DNA of 46,088 nt, from contig JAOUKW010000002.1 in the NCBI GenBank assembly GCA_029882335.1, positions 1-46,088 of the forward strand, read 5' to 3'. Below, piece by piece: positions 1 to 10,788 of this stretch (positions within the stretch are counted from its first letter, which is position 1; every line of letters begins with the position of its first letter). The notes under the pieces are model-generated. The model ran no database searches and was not told where the DNA came from. It saw nothing but the letters and a program-made list of their open reading frames with translations. The stretch comes from Candidatus Heimdallarchaeota archaeon (GTDB lineage Archaea > Asgardarchaeota > Heimdallarchaeia > Heimdallarchaeales > Kariarchaeaceae). The translations under genes and the position numbers were made by a program.

Positions 1-366
1 GAGATAATCCTGCAACTTAGGTTTCTCCAACTTCTCCCAAATATCACAATCCATGTATTTACCAATTTGAGACTCATATGAGCTTGATCGATATTATCAC
101 TCTTAAATGATATGCTTCATTTGCAAGTTGAATTGATCCTCATATTTATCAAACATAATCTGATACAGAGGATAACCAACAATAGCCCTCTGAATAAAGG
201 AAGTATCTATTTTACCTGGAATTCCTATTTTTATATAAGTTGATCCAAGTTCAATTATAACAATTTCTATATCATCAGCTCTAACCATATATAATATTCC
301 TTTACGAATTATTATAACTTTAGCTTTATTGATTTTTTTAATTTCAGATATTTTAAAAATATACAT
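1..366 (-). pseudogene. Decayed gene: possible actin-superfamily N-terminal fragment (IVIIELGSTYIKIGIPGK...SFIQRAIVGYP) followed in frame by stops, then SYESQIGKYMDCDIWEKLEKPKLQDYL
   Basis: ORF 103..366(-) is followed in the same frame by TAA/TGA/TAA and then open sequence to the window edge. The GSxxIKxGxxG...VGxP pattern resembles the actin N-terminus. The downstream segment is homologous to pieces at about 18.77 kb and 21.3 kb. Confidence 0.4.
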
Positions 367-460
367 TTGGTGTTTTACCTCATAACGGAGATCTAGCTAG
401 GTATTTGTTAGATTATTTGTTATTATGTTCCCAATGAAAAAGCTCTATTAAAATCCCTAG

Positions 461-1288
461 TTGATTGATTTAAATATGAAGAGTGCATTAACCATGTTTA
501 TGTCTTTTATTGAAAAAGAAAAAAATAAATCCAATAAATTTGTATATATTATAATTGCCTTCCTTTCAATAAGATTATTGATAAACCTTCTTACTTTAAT
601 TCCTGCAGATGTATTTGTGTGGTATTCGAGTTTTGAATTTATTTTTGTGAGTATGATTACTACCTACATTATATATGATACTTCCAAATTGTACGAAGCA
701 GGGAATAAAAATCGAACATATCTAAGGCTTATTGCTATTGGTACATTAGGTTGGGCGTTAGGAGAAACGATTTGGGTATTTTATGAACTAGTACTTCTAG
801 AGGCACCATATCCATCTATTGCTGATTTCTTTTATATCATTGCTTATATACCTATTGCCTTCGCCTTGTTTTCTAAGGCAAGAGATACTAAAATTGAGCC
901 AGATAAGGGAAGATTGATTGTTGTTATTATTGTTGTTTTCGATTTTATTCTCATTGCCTTGTTTGTATTGATTATTCCAATTTTCCAATATGGAGATGAA
1001 CCTTTGGTTACTATTATAAGCATAATGTATCCAATATTAGATATCATCTTAGTAATCAATGCAGGTTATATTGTTGCAAAATTTGCTGGTGGAAGAATGG
1101 AAAAAGCTTGGTTGATTTATGGACTGGCCATGTTTACAAACGCAATAGCAGATACCTTATTTGGTTATGAAGATTGGAATGAAATATACAACAGTCATAG
1201 TCTAGCAGATTTCTTATTCCTGGTCAGCTACCTATTAACCATTTATTTCTGTAAGTATTTAAAGGAAACATTTGACAATAATCTTTGA
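461..1288 (+). CDS. Multi-pass membrane protein resembling stand-alone MASE-like sensor domains
   Basis: 275-aa ORF with about 8 hydrophobic segments and GWALGExxW and EAPYPSIADFFYIIAY motifs reminiscent of bacterial/archaeal membrane sensor modules. Confidence 0.6.
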   Translation: MIDLNMKSALTMFMSFIEKEKNKSNKFVYIIIAFLSIRLLINLLTLIPADVFVWYSSFEFIFVSMITTYIIYDTSKLYEAGNKNRTYLRLIAIGTLGWALGETIWVFYELVLLEAPYPSIADFFYIIAYIPIAFALFSKARDTKIEPDKGRLIVVIIVVFDFILIALFVLIIPIFQYGDEPLVTIISIMYPILDIILVINAGYIVAKFAGGRMEKAWLIYGLAMFTNAIADTLFGYEDWNEIYNSHSLADFLFLVSYLLTIYFCKYLKETFDNNL

Positions 1289-1446
1289 TTTATCAATTAA
1301 GCATATGCAAGGTGTCACCCAAATAATATATCTTGATCTTACCATATTAATAGATTAAATTTGTTTTTTTTCTACCATCTTTCCTTTGATAACTCAATAA
1401 TATCGTCCTACATAGGATAAATACCATTACTGCAGTGAAATATCCT

Positions 1447-1605
1447 TTATGTATTGACACTGGATACATCCCAATTATTTAGATTACCCGTGTTAGCAAG
1501 TGATAAACATATTGCAAATGTTTGATATACAGAAATAATAATAATTTGAGTAGCAGGAGACATCAACAGGAGTACAATGACAAAATTAATCCCTCGATGT
1601 TTCAT
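1447..1605 (-). pseudogene. Remnant of a BspA/DUF285 surface-protein paralog (signal peptide plus part of one repeat)
   Basis: Translation of the reverse strand gives MKHRGINFVIVLLLMSPATQIIIISVYQTFAICLSLANTGNLNNWDVSSVNT*. The start matches [20 protein letters not shown] of the 3992 ORF, and NNWDVSSV matches its repeats. Confidence 0.6.
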
Positions 1606-2006
1606 GATTTGAAGTACATTCATTCAATTATAAGTATTTTCAATTACAAATACAAATTTATTGGAATTATTTCAAAAATTATTTTGGAAATTAAACATTG
1701 AATTCAAAAAAATAAGAAATTTGATGGTGTACTCAATAATATACAAGGAGAATCGACTCTTAATCAACAGATTTAATAAAATGTATGTATTATGTATTAA
1801 ATATTCATTATTAGACATCTTGTTTTAGATTATATTTTTTCTAAGAGAACTATCCCATAGATAAAATTAGTTTCAAATGTAAAACTAGAAACAGGATCAT
1901 TGATAATATTGATGATCCTATCACAAATTACCTAACTATAAATTTTGTAGAATTTACTTTAATTTTTCAAACAAGTTTATGTATTATTAATTTAAGAAAA
2001 AGAATA

Positions 2007-2600
2007 TTGCCTACTAATGAGGAATTAGCGATTCTCTTTGTACACGAAGTACTTGGAAAGGGAAACCTTGATTTCATCGAAAAATATTTTCATTCGGATT
2101 TTTCTAGAGGGATTAGTGAGATCCCTGAGATTTCAAAGAGAAGCACATCAATTAAGTGGATGGTTAGTGAACCAAATCAAATGAGGTCTGGAAAGGAAGG
2201 TTTTATCGAATTTATCAAAAGTCAAATTACAGATGAAATTGATAGAGGCTATTATACCTTGAAAACTGAAATTGGAGAGATATTTGAAAAAGATAATAAA
2301 ATCTCTATCTATTATAGGATTACTTACGAATTATCAGATCCTATTATGAACCTATCTCCTTATGTTAGGGATATGGGGTATTTTAGTAAAAAGTCAAACA
2401 AAAATATACCCATTGATGGATCTCATATTATTTATTTTAAAGATAATATGATAATCGGATTGAAATTTATTTGGGATACTATGAGCTTTTATGACGGATT
2501 CGGTTGGATACAAACCAATAAAAACCATAAAGTCATAATTGAGCAGTATTTCAATGATTTAAAGGCAAAAGGAATAATGAGGGAATCTATCAATAATTAA
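2007..2600 (+). CDS. SnoaL-like/NTF2-fold protein (putative ester cyclase-like)
   Basis: 197-aa ORF (TTG start). The layout NEELAILFVHEVLGKGNLDFIEKYFHSDF...GKEGFIEFIK...HIIYFKDNMIIGLKFIWD is typical of SnoaL-like proteins. Confidence 0.5.
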   Translation: MPTNEELAILFVHEVLGKGNLDFIEKYFHSDFSRGISEIPEISKRSTSIKWMVSEPNQMRSGKEGFIEFIKSQITDEIDRGYYTLKTEIGEIFEKDNKISIYYRITYELSDPIMNLSPYVRDMGYFSKKSNKNIPIDGSHIIYFKDNMIIGLKFIWDTMSFYDGFGWIQTNKNHKVIIEQYFNDLKAKGIMRESINN

Positions 2601-2782
2601 TTCTAAAAAATCATATTCTTTGCTAAAATTATGAAACATATGCAATTTCTGATATTATTAATTTCAAAGCATACAATTTAGATGTTTGAGAAATAAATTT
2701 GTTTAGTATAATTAATATAGTTTAAATTTTTCCTATTTTTTTACCGATACTATTTTAATGATTAGAGTATAATATTATTAAC

Positions 2783-3481
2783 TTGAAAAGATTCATGATT
2801 ATCTCGAATGGAATCATAAATTATCATTACAATCCTAATTTTATTGATGTACCTAAAAATATTAATGAGTCTTTATTTTCAGGTCTTATATCCGCGATTA
2901 ATTCTTTTGCTCAAGAACTAGGAGAAGGTAATCTACACACCCTTGTATTAGGGGAAGAAAAAATTGTTTCTAGATTGCTTAAATCTGGCGATGATATTTT
3001 ACTGTTAATTGTAACAGATAAGCATAGAGTATCTGATGACATTATTCGTTTAAAATCAGAATATGTCTTTCGTGTTCTGCAATGTCTTATTCCAAATTAT
3101 CAGGATATACACATAATAGAAGATCCATTTACTCCTCAATTAAAATCATTATCAGTAAAAGAAACAAATAATTTATTCAAAAAAATTGTCAATGAATACA
3201 ATACATCAAATTTGGTTAAACTATTAAGAAAATTAGAAAATCCAAACAAAGATTTTGAAAAGTCATTGAATATACTATTCCAAGAATTACCTTCATCAGA
3301 TATTATTTACGATGATGCTTTGATAGTTGTAGAAAATAAAATTAGAACTATCGTCGTTCCATATGATTTAGATGAACATAATCAAATGGAATTAGTCGTA
3401 AAACTGAGAAATAAAATAACACCAATTCTTGGAGAGAGATTCACACACAAAGTTTTAGAGAAGTTTATTGAAAATAAATAA
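2783..3481 (+). CDS. Longin/roadblock-like domain protein
   Basis: 232-aa ORF (TTG start). LFSGLISAINSFAQELGEGNLHTLVLGEEK...DDILLLIVTDK resembles longin-like sensor domains common in Asgard archaea. Confidence 0.5.
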   Translation: MKRFMIISNGIINYHYNPNFIDVPKNINESLFSGLISAINSFAQELGEGNLHTLVLGEEKIVSRLLKSGDDILLLIVTDKHRVSDDIIRLKSEYVFRVLQCLIPNYQDIHIIEDPFTPQLKSLSVKETNNLFKKIVNEYNTSNLVKLLRKLENPNKDFEKSLNILFQELPSSDIIYDDALIVVENKIRTIVVPYDLDEHNQMELVVKLRNKITPILGERFTHKVLEKFIENK

Positions 3482-3541
3482 GATCATCAGCATTCGCGAA
3501 TATCTAGATGATTGTTTAAATAATTAATTAACACACAAATA

Positions 3542-3668
3542 TGATAAGAATATTTATTTTGATGCGGGTGATTCTAAATATACCGATACTACAACAAGAA
3601 AATGCTTCATGGGTAAATGGAATTTTCATTCTAAATGTTGATGGATTATCTGCTGGTAAATGATATCC
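3542..3668 (+). pseudogene. Internally deleted remnant of the BspA/DUF285 gene
   Basis: DNA is near-identical to two separate parts of the 3992 [21 protein letters not shown] (cf. 5710-5770) then, in another frame, WVNGIFILNVDGLSAGK* (cf. about 5962-6015). Confidence 0.75.
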
Positions 3669-3991
3669 TGATTTCAAAATAGTTAATTAAATTACCAATT
3701 TATGCTTATTTCTGTAATAAATTACATCAGAAAAGGTAAAGAATTCTATTTTATTATTTTTCTCAAATAATATAATTATTAAGTAAATAGAAAATTATTT
3801 CATCCAATTCTCTATTTTCTATTCTTTTTATATAAGAAGATTATTGAAGAGCTTAAAATAAAGATATCTAAGGGAAAGAATTATCTTATTCATAATCTCT
3901 ATTACTAGAATACCCATTTCTGAATTAAAAATAATATCAAACCACATGAATGCAAGAAGAATTTAAATAATAGTAATTTAATAGATGTTTA

Positions 3992-6883
3992 ATGAAATTC
4001 AGAGGGATAATTCTTATTATCTTGTTATTATTTCTTTCTGTAACAAGTCAATTCGTCAATGCGAAACAAGGGTCATCTGATAATATCACGATCACTGCGA
4101 TTACAACAGATACATTTGTTACTAAGTGGAACACCAGTATTACATTAATTGGATCATCCACTTCTAACAACCAAATCAAATTACCACTGTTATCAACGGG
4201 TTCCTATAATTTTGTTGTCGACTGGGGAGATGGTACAACAGACACTATAACTCATTATCTTCAGACAGAGGTCACACATACATATCCTGCTGAAGGGGTT
4301 TATGATGTAATCTTTAATGGTAATTTAAGTGGCTGGAGCTTTGCAGGTCCAAGTGGAGTGGATAAATCTAAAATTATAGAAATCTCACAATGGGGAAACA
4401 TGAGTTTGGGTAATTATGGAGGTTATTTCTATGGAGCAGAAAATATGGCTCTTACTGCAACAGATGCACCAGACCTTAGTGAAACCACTTCATTGAGCTC
4501 TGCATTTCGAAGTTGCATTAACTTGGGCAGTAGTGGTGATATGAGTAACTGGGATACTTCTGGAATTAATTCTATGAGTTTAATGTTCCAAAATGCTCAA
4601 TCATTTAATCAACCTATAGGCAATTGGGATGTCTCCAGTGTCACTGATATGCAATCTATGTTTTCAAATGCCTATTCATTTAATCAACCTATAGGTAATT
4701 GGGATGTATCCAACGTTATAACAATGAGAAGTATGTTTAGTACTGCTCTTTCTTTTAATCAACCTATAGGTGATTGGAATGTTTCTCAAGTGCAAAATAT
4801 GGAAAATATGTTTCAATATGCTTCTTCATTCAATCAACCAATTAGTAGTTGGAATACTTCTCGTGTAACATCTATGGGTAGTATGTTTTATCAAGCAAAC
4901 TCATTCAATCAACCAATTGGCTCTTGGAATACTTCAAGCGTGACTTATATGGGGTATATGTTTACATGGGCAGATTCATTCAATCAATCCATAGGAAATT
5001 GGGATGTAGCATCTGTCACGGATATGAGATATATGTTTTATTTTGCATCCTCATTTAATCAACCTATAGGAAATTGGGATGTCTCCAGTGTCACTGATAT
5101 GAGTTCAATGTTTACTTATGCAGACTCATTCAATCAATCACTGAATAATTGGAATACTTCAAGTGTGACTACTATGATTAATATGTTTAATCATGCCTCT
5201 TCATTTAATCAACCCATAGGAGACTGGGATGTATCTAGTGTAATCGATTTATATGGGATGTTTCAAGATGCAATTTCATTTAATCAACCCATTGGTAATT
5301 GGAATTTATCGAATAGTGTTATTGTAAAATATATGTTTTTTGGAGCAAGCTCATTCAACCAACCCATTGGAGACTGGGATGTTTCTAATGTGGATGATAT
5401 GAGTTTAATGTTTTATCAGGCAGGTTCATTCAATCAATCTTTAAACTCTTGGAATACATCCAATGTTGTTGTAATGTCAGGTATGTTTTGGAATGCAAGC
5501 TCATTTAATCAACCTTTAGATAATTGGGATGTTTCCAATGTAGTTTTAATGAATTTAATGTTTAGAAATGCAACCTCATTCAACCAACCCATAGGCAATT
5601 GGAATATTTCCAAAGCTACCAATATGGGTGCTATGTTTTCAGGAGTAGCTCTTTCATCTGATAATTATGATCACCTCCTTGAGGGCTGGTCTGAATTGAA
5701 TTTAAAAAATAATATATATTTTGATGCAGGTGATTCTAAATATACCAATACTACAGCAAGACAATACATCATAGATACTTTTGGTTGGACGATAAATGAT
5801 GGTGGATTAAAAGAACTAATTTCTCCTGATTTAACATCTCCTGATGATTTTAGTTATATATTTGATTCTACTGGGAATGAGATTGTTTGGTCTGTTGGAG
5901 ATAGAAATCCTGGTACTTATACCATCACTCGAAATGGTACTTTATTAGTAACATCAAATGTATGGGTAAATGGAACTCTCACTCTTAATGTTGATGGATT
6001 ATCTGTTGGTATATATGAGTTTATTATTAGTGTGCTTGACATTGATGGAAATGAAGCTTTGGATGTCGTTGTTATCACAGTGTATGAGTCAATTTCACCA
6101 ATTGTTGATTCTCCATTGGATATTTCTTATGAGATTGGAACAACAGGAAATGAAATTACATGGATTGCTGGTGATGATCATCCAAACATTTACAATGTGA
6201 TAAAAGATGGGGAAATTTGGATCCCCTCTACTCAATGGATCAATGGATCGATTATTGTAAACATTGATGGACTCCTTGTTGGAAATTATAATTTTGTCAT
6301 CTATGTGTATGATTTAAATGGAAATTGGATGTCTGATGAAGTAATAGTAGATGTTTATGAAACCATACCACCTATAATTGATTCTCCATTGGATATTTCT
6401 TATGAGACTGGAACAACTGGAAATGTGATTACATGGATTACTGGCGATGATCATCCAAATATTTACAATGTAACTATAGATGGATCAATATGGATTAACT
6501 CCACTCAATGGATCAATGGATCAATTATAGTAAACATTGATGGACTTCTTGTTGGAAATTATAGTTTTGTAATCTATGTATATGATTTAAGTGGAAATTG
6601 GGTGTCTGATGAGGTAATAGTAGATGTTTATGATTTAAATACTTTCCCAAGCAGTGACCCCAGTAATCCACTTTCAAGTTCACCATCCCCAATTCCCCCT
6701 GGATTTGTGGTTTTCGGTGTAGCTGCCGGAGTTGCTGCAATTTCATTTGCAGGTTATAGATACATCCAATCACGAAGTGGAAATAGTAATAATGAGAATA
6801 GAGGTAATTCTAGAGATGCAGGTATAAATAATTCACAAAATGGATCAAATCAAGGTAATACAAATCAAGATTTGGAAGATTAA
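3992..6883 (+). CDS. Secreted/membrane-anchored BspA-like (DUF285) repeat surface protein with PKD-like N-terminal region and C-terminal Ig-like repeats
   Basis: 963 aa. Signal peptide [55 protein letters not shown] (PKD-like); 14 [21 protein letters not shown] units; repeated [30 protein letters not shown] blocks; C-terminal TM and Asn-rich tail. Confidence 0.9.
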   Translation: MKFRGIILIILLLFLSVTSQFVNAKQGSSDNITITAITTDTFVTKWNTSITLIGSSTSNNQIKLPLLSTGSYNFVVDWGDGTTDTITHYLQTEVTHTYPAEGVYDVIFNGNLSGWSFAGPSGVDKSKIIEISQWGNMSLGNYGGYFYGAENMALTATDAPDLSETTSLSSAFRSCINLGSSGDMSNWDTSGINSMSLMFQNAQSFNQPIGNWDVSSVTDMQSMFSNAYSFNQPIGNWDVSNVITMRSMFSTALSFNQPIGDWNVSQVQNMENMFQYASSFNQPISSWNTSRVTSMGSMFYQANSFNQPIGSWNTSSVTYMGYMFTWADSFNQSIGNWDVASVTDMRYMFYFASSFNQPIGNWDVSSVTDMSSMFTYADSFNQSLNNWNTSSVTTMINMFNHASSFNQPIGDWDVSSVIDLYGMFQDAISFNQPIGNWNLSNSVIVKYMFFGASSFNQPIGDWDVSNVDDMSLMFYQAGSFNQSLNSWNTSNVVVMSGMFWNASSFNQPLDNWDVSNVVLMNLMFRNATSFNQPIGNWNISKATNMGAMFSGVALSSDNYDHLLEGWSELNLKNNIYFDAGDSKYTNTTARQYIIDTFGWTINDGGLKELISPDLTSPDDFSYIFDSTGNEIVWSVGDRNPGTYTITRNGTLLVTSNVWVNGTLTLNVDGLSVGIYEFIISVLDIDGNEALDVVVITVYESISPIVDSPLDISYEIGTTGNEITWIAGDDHPNIYNVIKDGEIWIPSTQWINGSIIVNIDGLLVGNYNFVIYVYDLNGNWMSDEVIVDVYETIPPIIDSPLDISYETGTTGNVITWITGDDHPNIYNVTIDGSIWINSTQWINGSIIVNIDGLLVGNYSFVIYVYDLSGNWVSDEVIVDVYDLNTFPSSDPSNPLSSSPSPIPPGFVVFGVAAGVAAISFAGYRYIQSRSGNSNNENRGNSRDAGINNSQNGSNQGNTNQDLED
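4592..5641 (+). repeat. 14 tandem 75-bp (25-aa) DUF285 repeats
   Basis: Regular 75-bp spacing of tcatttaatcaaccYatagg-type sequence; 14 SFNQ motifs counted in the translation. Confidence 0.9.
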
Positions 6884-7066
6884 GAATGAAGATTCATGGA
6901 TTGTTAATACAGATAAAATTGACCTACATCTCAATTTAAGCAAAAATAATATCATTTTATTTTCCAATTATAATAAGAAACGGAATTTTAATGGTGTATC
7001 TTTTTAATTAATAAAAATAAGATTAATTTGTATTAATAAAAATTTTCAAACAGAAATCAATGTTTA

Positions 7067-10000
7067 CTAAGCTATATTGTGGTTAGCTCTTTTTCTTTCT
7101 TTGAGCAATAAAATGGGAAACAATCCTATAATAAAGAACAAGAAATTGATAGGAATTGGAAATAATCCACTTTGAGTAGTAGTATCACCGTCTCCTGTAG
7201 AAACTCCATTAGTATTTGAATCGCTAGAAATAATCATTGGAGGAGCAACCCAAGAATCGGGTAGATTTACCCAACTGTTAATTATCCAAGGAGATTGCAA
7301 TGATCCATGATTATTTACATCCATTTGATAGACACCTAACCCAAATCCATAGCGATACATAGTATAATCTTGGGAATCGATGATATCACCTACATCAATA
7401 CCAAAGGAAGTACTACTACCCATGACAGTCTCATATGCATATGTAGAAGTTAACCCAAATGTGTAACCAACAGAAAGCCCAAAAACACCACCAGATACCT
7501 CAAAATCAAAGTTATATGATTTTGAAAATCCGGTTGTATTATGTTCAGAGATATCTATTTTTACCGAATTGTAACCTTCTCCCTGACCTACTTGTACTTC
7601 ATCACTTTCTATCATGGTTCCAGTGGCATAAATATTAGTATGTTGAACTAATTGGGAATATGACATATAAGTATCAAGTTCCCCAGGTGTCGATGATAAT
7701 ATTGTGGAATTGATCACTGAATTAATATTATTTTGATTATAAAACGTCTTGTGTTGTTTATACAAAGCAGGAGTATTTGGAATTGAGAGGGTGAACGTTT
7801 TGCCAATTTGACCTAGATATTTACTAGAAATAACTTTGAAAGCATAAAAATCATACACAGCAGTGGTAAATATCACAGAATCATCTGCTGCATCTCCATG
7901 AAATTCTGTTGTCTTTATTGTAGTATTTGTTCTTATCTGTCTTTGATTAAACTCAAATACAAAACCAGCTCTAGTTTCAAATTGGGCTAACTTAATACCA
8001 AAAATACCAATTTCCTGTTCAAATTTTATGAAAGCACCATAACTAGTAGAAAATTCATTGCTTTCGGTAGATGATTGACTTACTGATATTCCAAAGAGAG
8101 TATTAGAATCATCAAAATTTTGATCGATTCTAGATTGAACTGGTGATGCAACAGCAATACCAAATAACTCCCCAGGAGTAGTAAATGCAGTATGATTTCC
8201 TGTAAATTCAACGACATAACTATCAGCATCAAAATCACCTGCAATTAATGTAGGAATATAGCCATTATTTTCAATCCTATAATCAATTAACATAGGGTTA
8301 TGAGAAATAGATAGAATTACGGTTACATAGTAAGGATTGTTGCTCGCATCCTTCGCAAAAACATTTAATCCAATCTCCTGCACTCCATCTAAATTAAAAT
8401 CGCCCAAAGCTACTTGTGGAAATGAATTTGAAAAAGCCTGCATTCTTGTCAGATTATCAGTACCAAATACATTAAATTCATTTTCTAATGACAATCCAGG
8501 AGGAATATCGTTGGTGTTGAATATAAAATAATCCCGAAGAATTAAATTAAAACCATTATTTTGATCATCATAAATTGAGAGATGTGAGGTATCATCGACA
8601 TAGATCAATTCCGCACTACCATCACCATCAACATCACCCACAGATACTCCTGGAAATTCACCAAATGGAGCATCAGTAATAGTGTGAATTAATTGATACA
8701 GGTGATTATAGATATAAATAGTTGCACTGGTTACATTACTGTAACTGTATACAAGTTCATCAAATCCATCTCCATTTAAATCACCAGATACTATATTGGG
8801 AAAAACATTTTTCTCATTATTCCATTGAAAACTATGTAACAAAGTGAAACTAGACACTGCATCATCGTATATGTAAGAGACAGGACGATAATCAACATTT
8901 AATCCAGCGACCACTAATTCTGTTCTGTTATCAGAATCAATATCTGCAGTCATGAAATTAACTGAGCCACCTTGAATCATATCTGTTCCCGTTGTGATTG
9001 GAAGACCCTGTAAAATACCAGCCACTTCAAAATTGGTAGTATAAATTGTTGGATCAACGGCAAAATGATTTGGCAATGCATTTGCCGAATATATTTTGAA
9101 TTTCATGAAAGGATTTGGATATGAGGGTGAATACCCATCAAATGTTGAAGTTCCAATATCATTGACAGCTAAAAAGGTATTAAGACCATACGGGGATTGA
9201 ATCGTAACTATATCTGATTCATATATAGCACTATCAGACTCATTGACTTGACTTTCATCCAGTATTGTGAAAATTTCATTGGTTGTTATAGAAGTTCTTA
9301 CCATTACTGCATCACCATCACTGTAGCTAATGTAATTTCCATTTATATCTTGCAATACTATTGGATAACCAAATCCCACTTGTTCAGTAGAAGCTATATC
9401 ATTGGGATTTAATATTTTGAATCTTAAATTTAAATCAGCATCAATTTTAGAATTAGGTACCCAATTAGAGATTTGATGAGCATCATTTGATCCACTGATA
9501 AGATCATTCCCTGTTGATTGAACATACAGATCAAACACTGATTCTTCTAAAACAATATAATCTCCATAACGTACTGGTTGAAGTTCATGTGAATTCATCA
9601 AGTCATCAAAAACCCTGATATTCTGTACTCCAAAATCATCAATATATAAAATAGCAAATTCTTCAATTGGGTCATCATCAAAATTTCCAGCAATCACCTG
9701 AGGAATTTGTATTTCTGATGGTGCTCCTATATTTTGATTATTTGCAATATAAAGGGAAGGTTTTGAAGATATTGTAAAGGTTAAATGTGTATCAAACCGA
9801 CCGGAATGAGTTATTACTTTCATAAGCACAACACTACCTGTATATTCTAGAATCACTAAATCTGGTTGTTTATCTCCATCAAAATCACCAACGGCAATAC
9901 TTGTTGGATACATTGAACTTAAAGTATAGACATCAGGATCACTTAGTGTGCTATAGAATGATGAAGAATACGTTCCTACTTCTTGTAGTACATTAAAACC

Positions 10001-10306
10001 AGCATAATTCAAATATGCTAAATTATCAGACCCCCCAAGTGGAATTTTATCATTAAAAGGATAGGTAACATTATCAATCATTGCGTCTAGCCCAGTCATT
10101 GAGTTTACGGAATGTTGAAATTGTGATGTACCATTAGCAAAACCATGATATATATCATAATTAATCGGTAAAAATCCTTCATTATTAGCAAAATTCCTTA
10201 TGAAAGAATCATCCATATTTTCTAATGTTGTATTATTGTTAATAATTGGTCCATGCATGCTGGAAATAATAACTATGCAAAGCAATATTGAAATTTGTTT
10301 AATCAT
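7067..10306 (-). CDS. FG-GAP/VCBS-repeat surface protein with C-terminal TM anchor and a large uncharacterised beta-rich region
   Basis: 1079 aa. Signal peptide MIKQISILLCIVIISSMHG; Ca-binding-like motifs DFDGDKQPD, DIDSDNRTE, DLNGDGFDE, DVDGDGSAE, DFNLDGVQE; C-terminus INFLFFIIGLFPILLLKERKR. Confidence 0.85.
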   Translation of the reverse strand: MIKQISILLCIVIISSMHGPIINNNTTLENMDDSFIRNFANNEGFLPINYDIYHGFANGTSQFQHSVNSMTGLDAMIDNVTYPFNDKIPLGGSDNLAYLNYAGFNVLQEVGTYSSSFYSTLSDPDVYTLSSMYPTSIAVGDFDGDKQPDLVILEYTGSVVLMKVITHSGRFDTHLTFTISSKPSLYIANNQNIGAPSEIQIPQVIAGNFDDDPIEEFAILYIDDFGVQNIRVFDDLMNSHELQPVRYGDYIVLEESVFDLYVQSTGNDLISGSNDAHQISNWVPNSKIDADLNLRFKILNPNDIASTEQVGFGYPIVLQDINGNYISYSDGDAVMVRTSITTNEIFTILDESQVNESDSAIYESDIVTIQSPYGLNTFLAVNDIGTSTFDGYSPSYPNPFMKFKIYSANALPNHFAVDPTIYTTNFEVAGILQGLPITTGTDMIQGGSVNFMTADIDSDNRTELVVAGLNVDYRPVSYIYDDAVSSFTLLHSFQWNNEKNVFPNIVSGDLNGDGFDELVYSYSNVTSATIYIYNHLYQLIHTITDAPFGEFPGVSVGDVDGDGSAELIYVDDTSHLSIYDDQNNGFNLILRDYFIFNTNDIPPGLSLENEFNVFGTDNLTRMQAFSNSFPQVALGDFNLDGVQEIGLNVFAKDASNNPYYVTVILSISHNPMLIDYRIENNGYIPTLIAGDFDADSYVVEFTGNHTAFTTPGELFGIAVASPVQSRIDQNFDDSNTLFGISVSQSSTESNEFSTSYGAFIKFEQEIGIFGIKLAQFETRAGFVFEFNQRQIRTNTTIKTTEFHGDAADDSVIFTTAVYDFYAFKVISSKYLGQIGKTFTLSIPNTPALYKQHKTFYNQNNINSVINSTILSSTPGELDTYMSYSQLVQHTNIYATGTMIESDEVQVGQGEGYNSVKIDISEHNTTGFSKSYNFDFEVSGGVFGLSVGYTFGLTSTYAYETVMGSSTSFGIDVGDIIDSQDYTMYRYGFGLGVYQMDVNNHGSLQSPWIINSWVNLPDSWVAPPMIISSDSNTNGVSTGDGDTTTQSGLFPIPINFLFFIIGLFPILLLKERKRANHNIA

Positions 10307-10689
10307 ATTTTTATTGATTATTTATCATATAAATTTTGTAGGATAATGGTATTGTGATTCATCAAAATTCAATAACATAATTTTCTTAGTATATAGCCTC
10401 TATTACAAAAAAAATCAGAAAAAAAAAAACAATTACAATATCTAGTTGGACAATTAAAAGCTACCATGACATTTCAGAACAATTAGAAAATGATTTGAAT
10501 TTTTAACAAAAGTAGACAATAGATACGGAGAAATGAATTACACGTGTCATTTTTCAAATTACTACCTCATTTCCTTCAACCCCCAAATTAAACCAAATTA
10601 CTAAATATCAGTCAATAGAGATGATAAAAGTAACGATTATCATGTGTTAATAGTATGGCAAATTTAACTTAGTGATCTAAGAGTTATAG

Positions 10690-10788
10690 ACAAGAATTGA
10701 TGTACAATTTAAAAGAAGAATTGATCCAATTCTAGATGATCGATTTACTAAAGAGGTTTTTGAGAAATTTATGAAAAAGGTATTATGA
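10690..10788 (+). pseudogene. C-terminal remnant of a longin-like paralog of ORF 2783..3481
   Basis: Translation DVQFKRRIDPILDDRFTKEVFEKFMKKVL* aligns with ELVVKLRNKITPILGERFTHKVLEKFIENK*. Confidence 0.6.
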
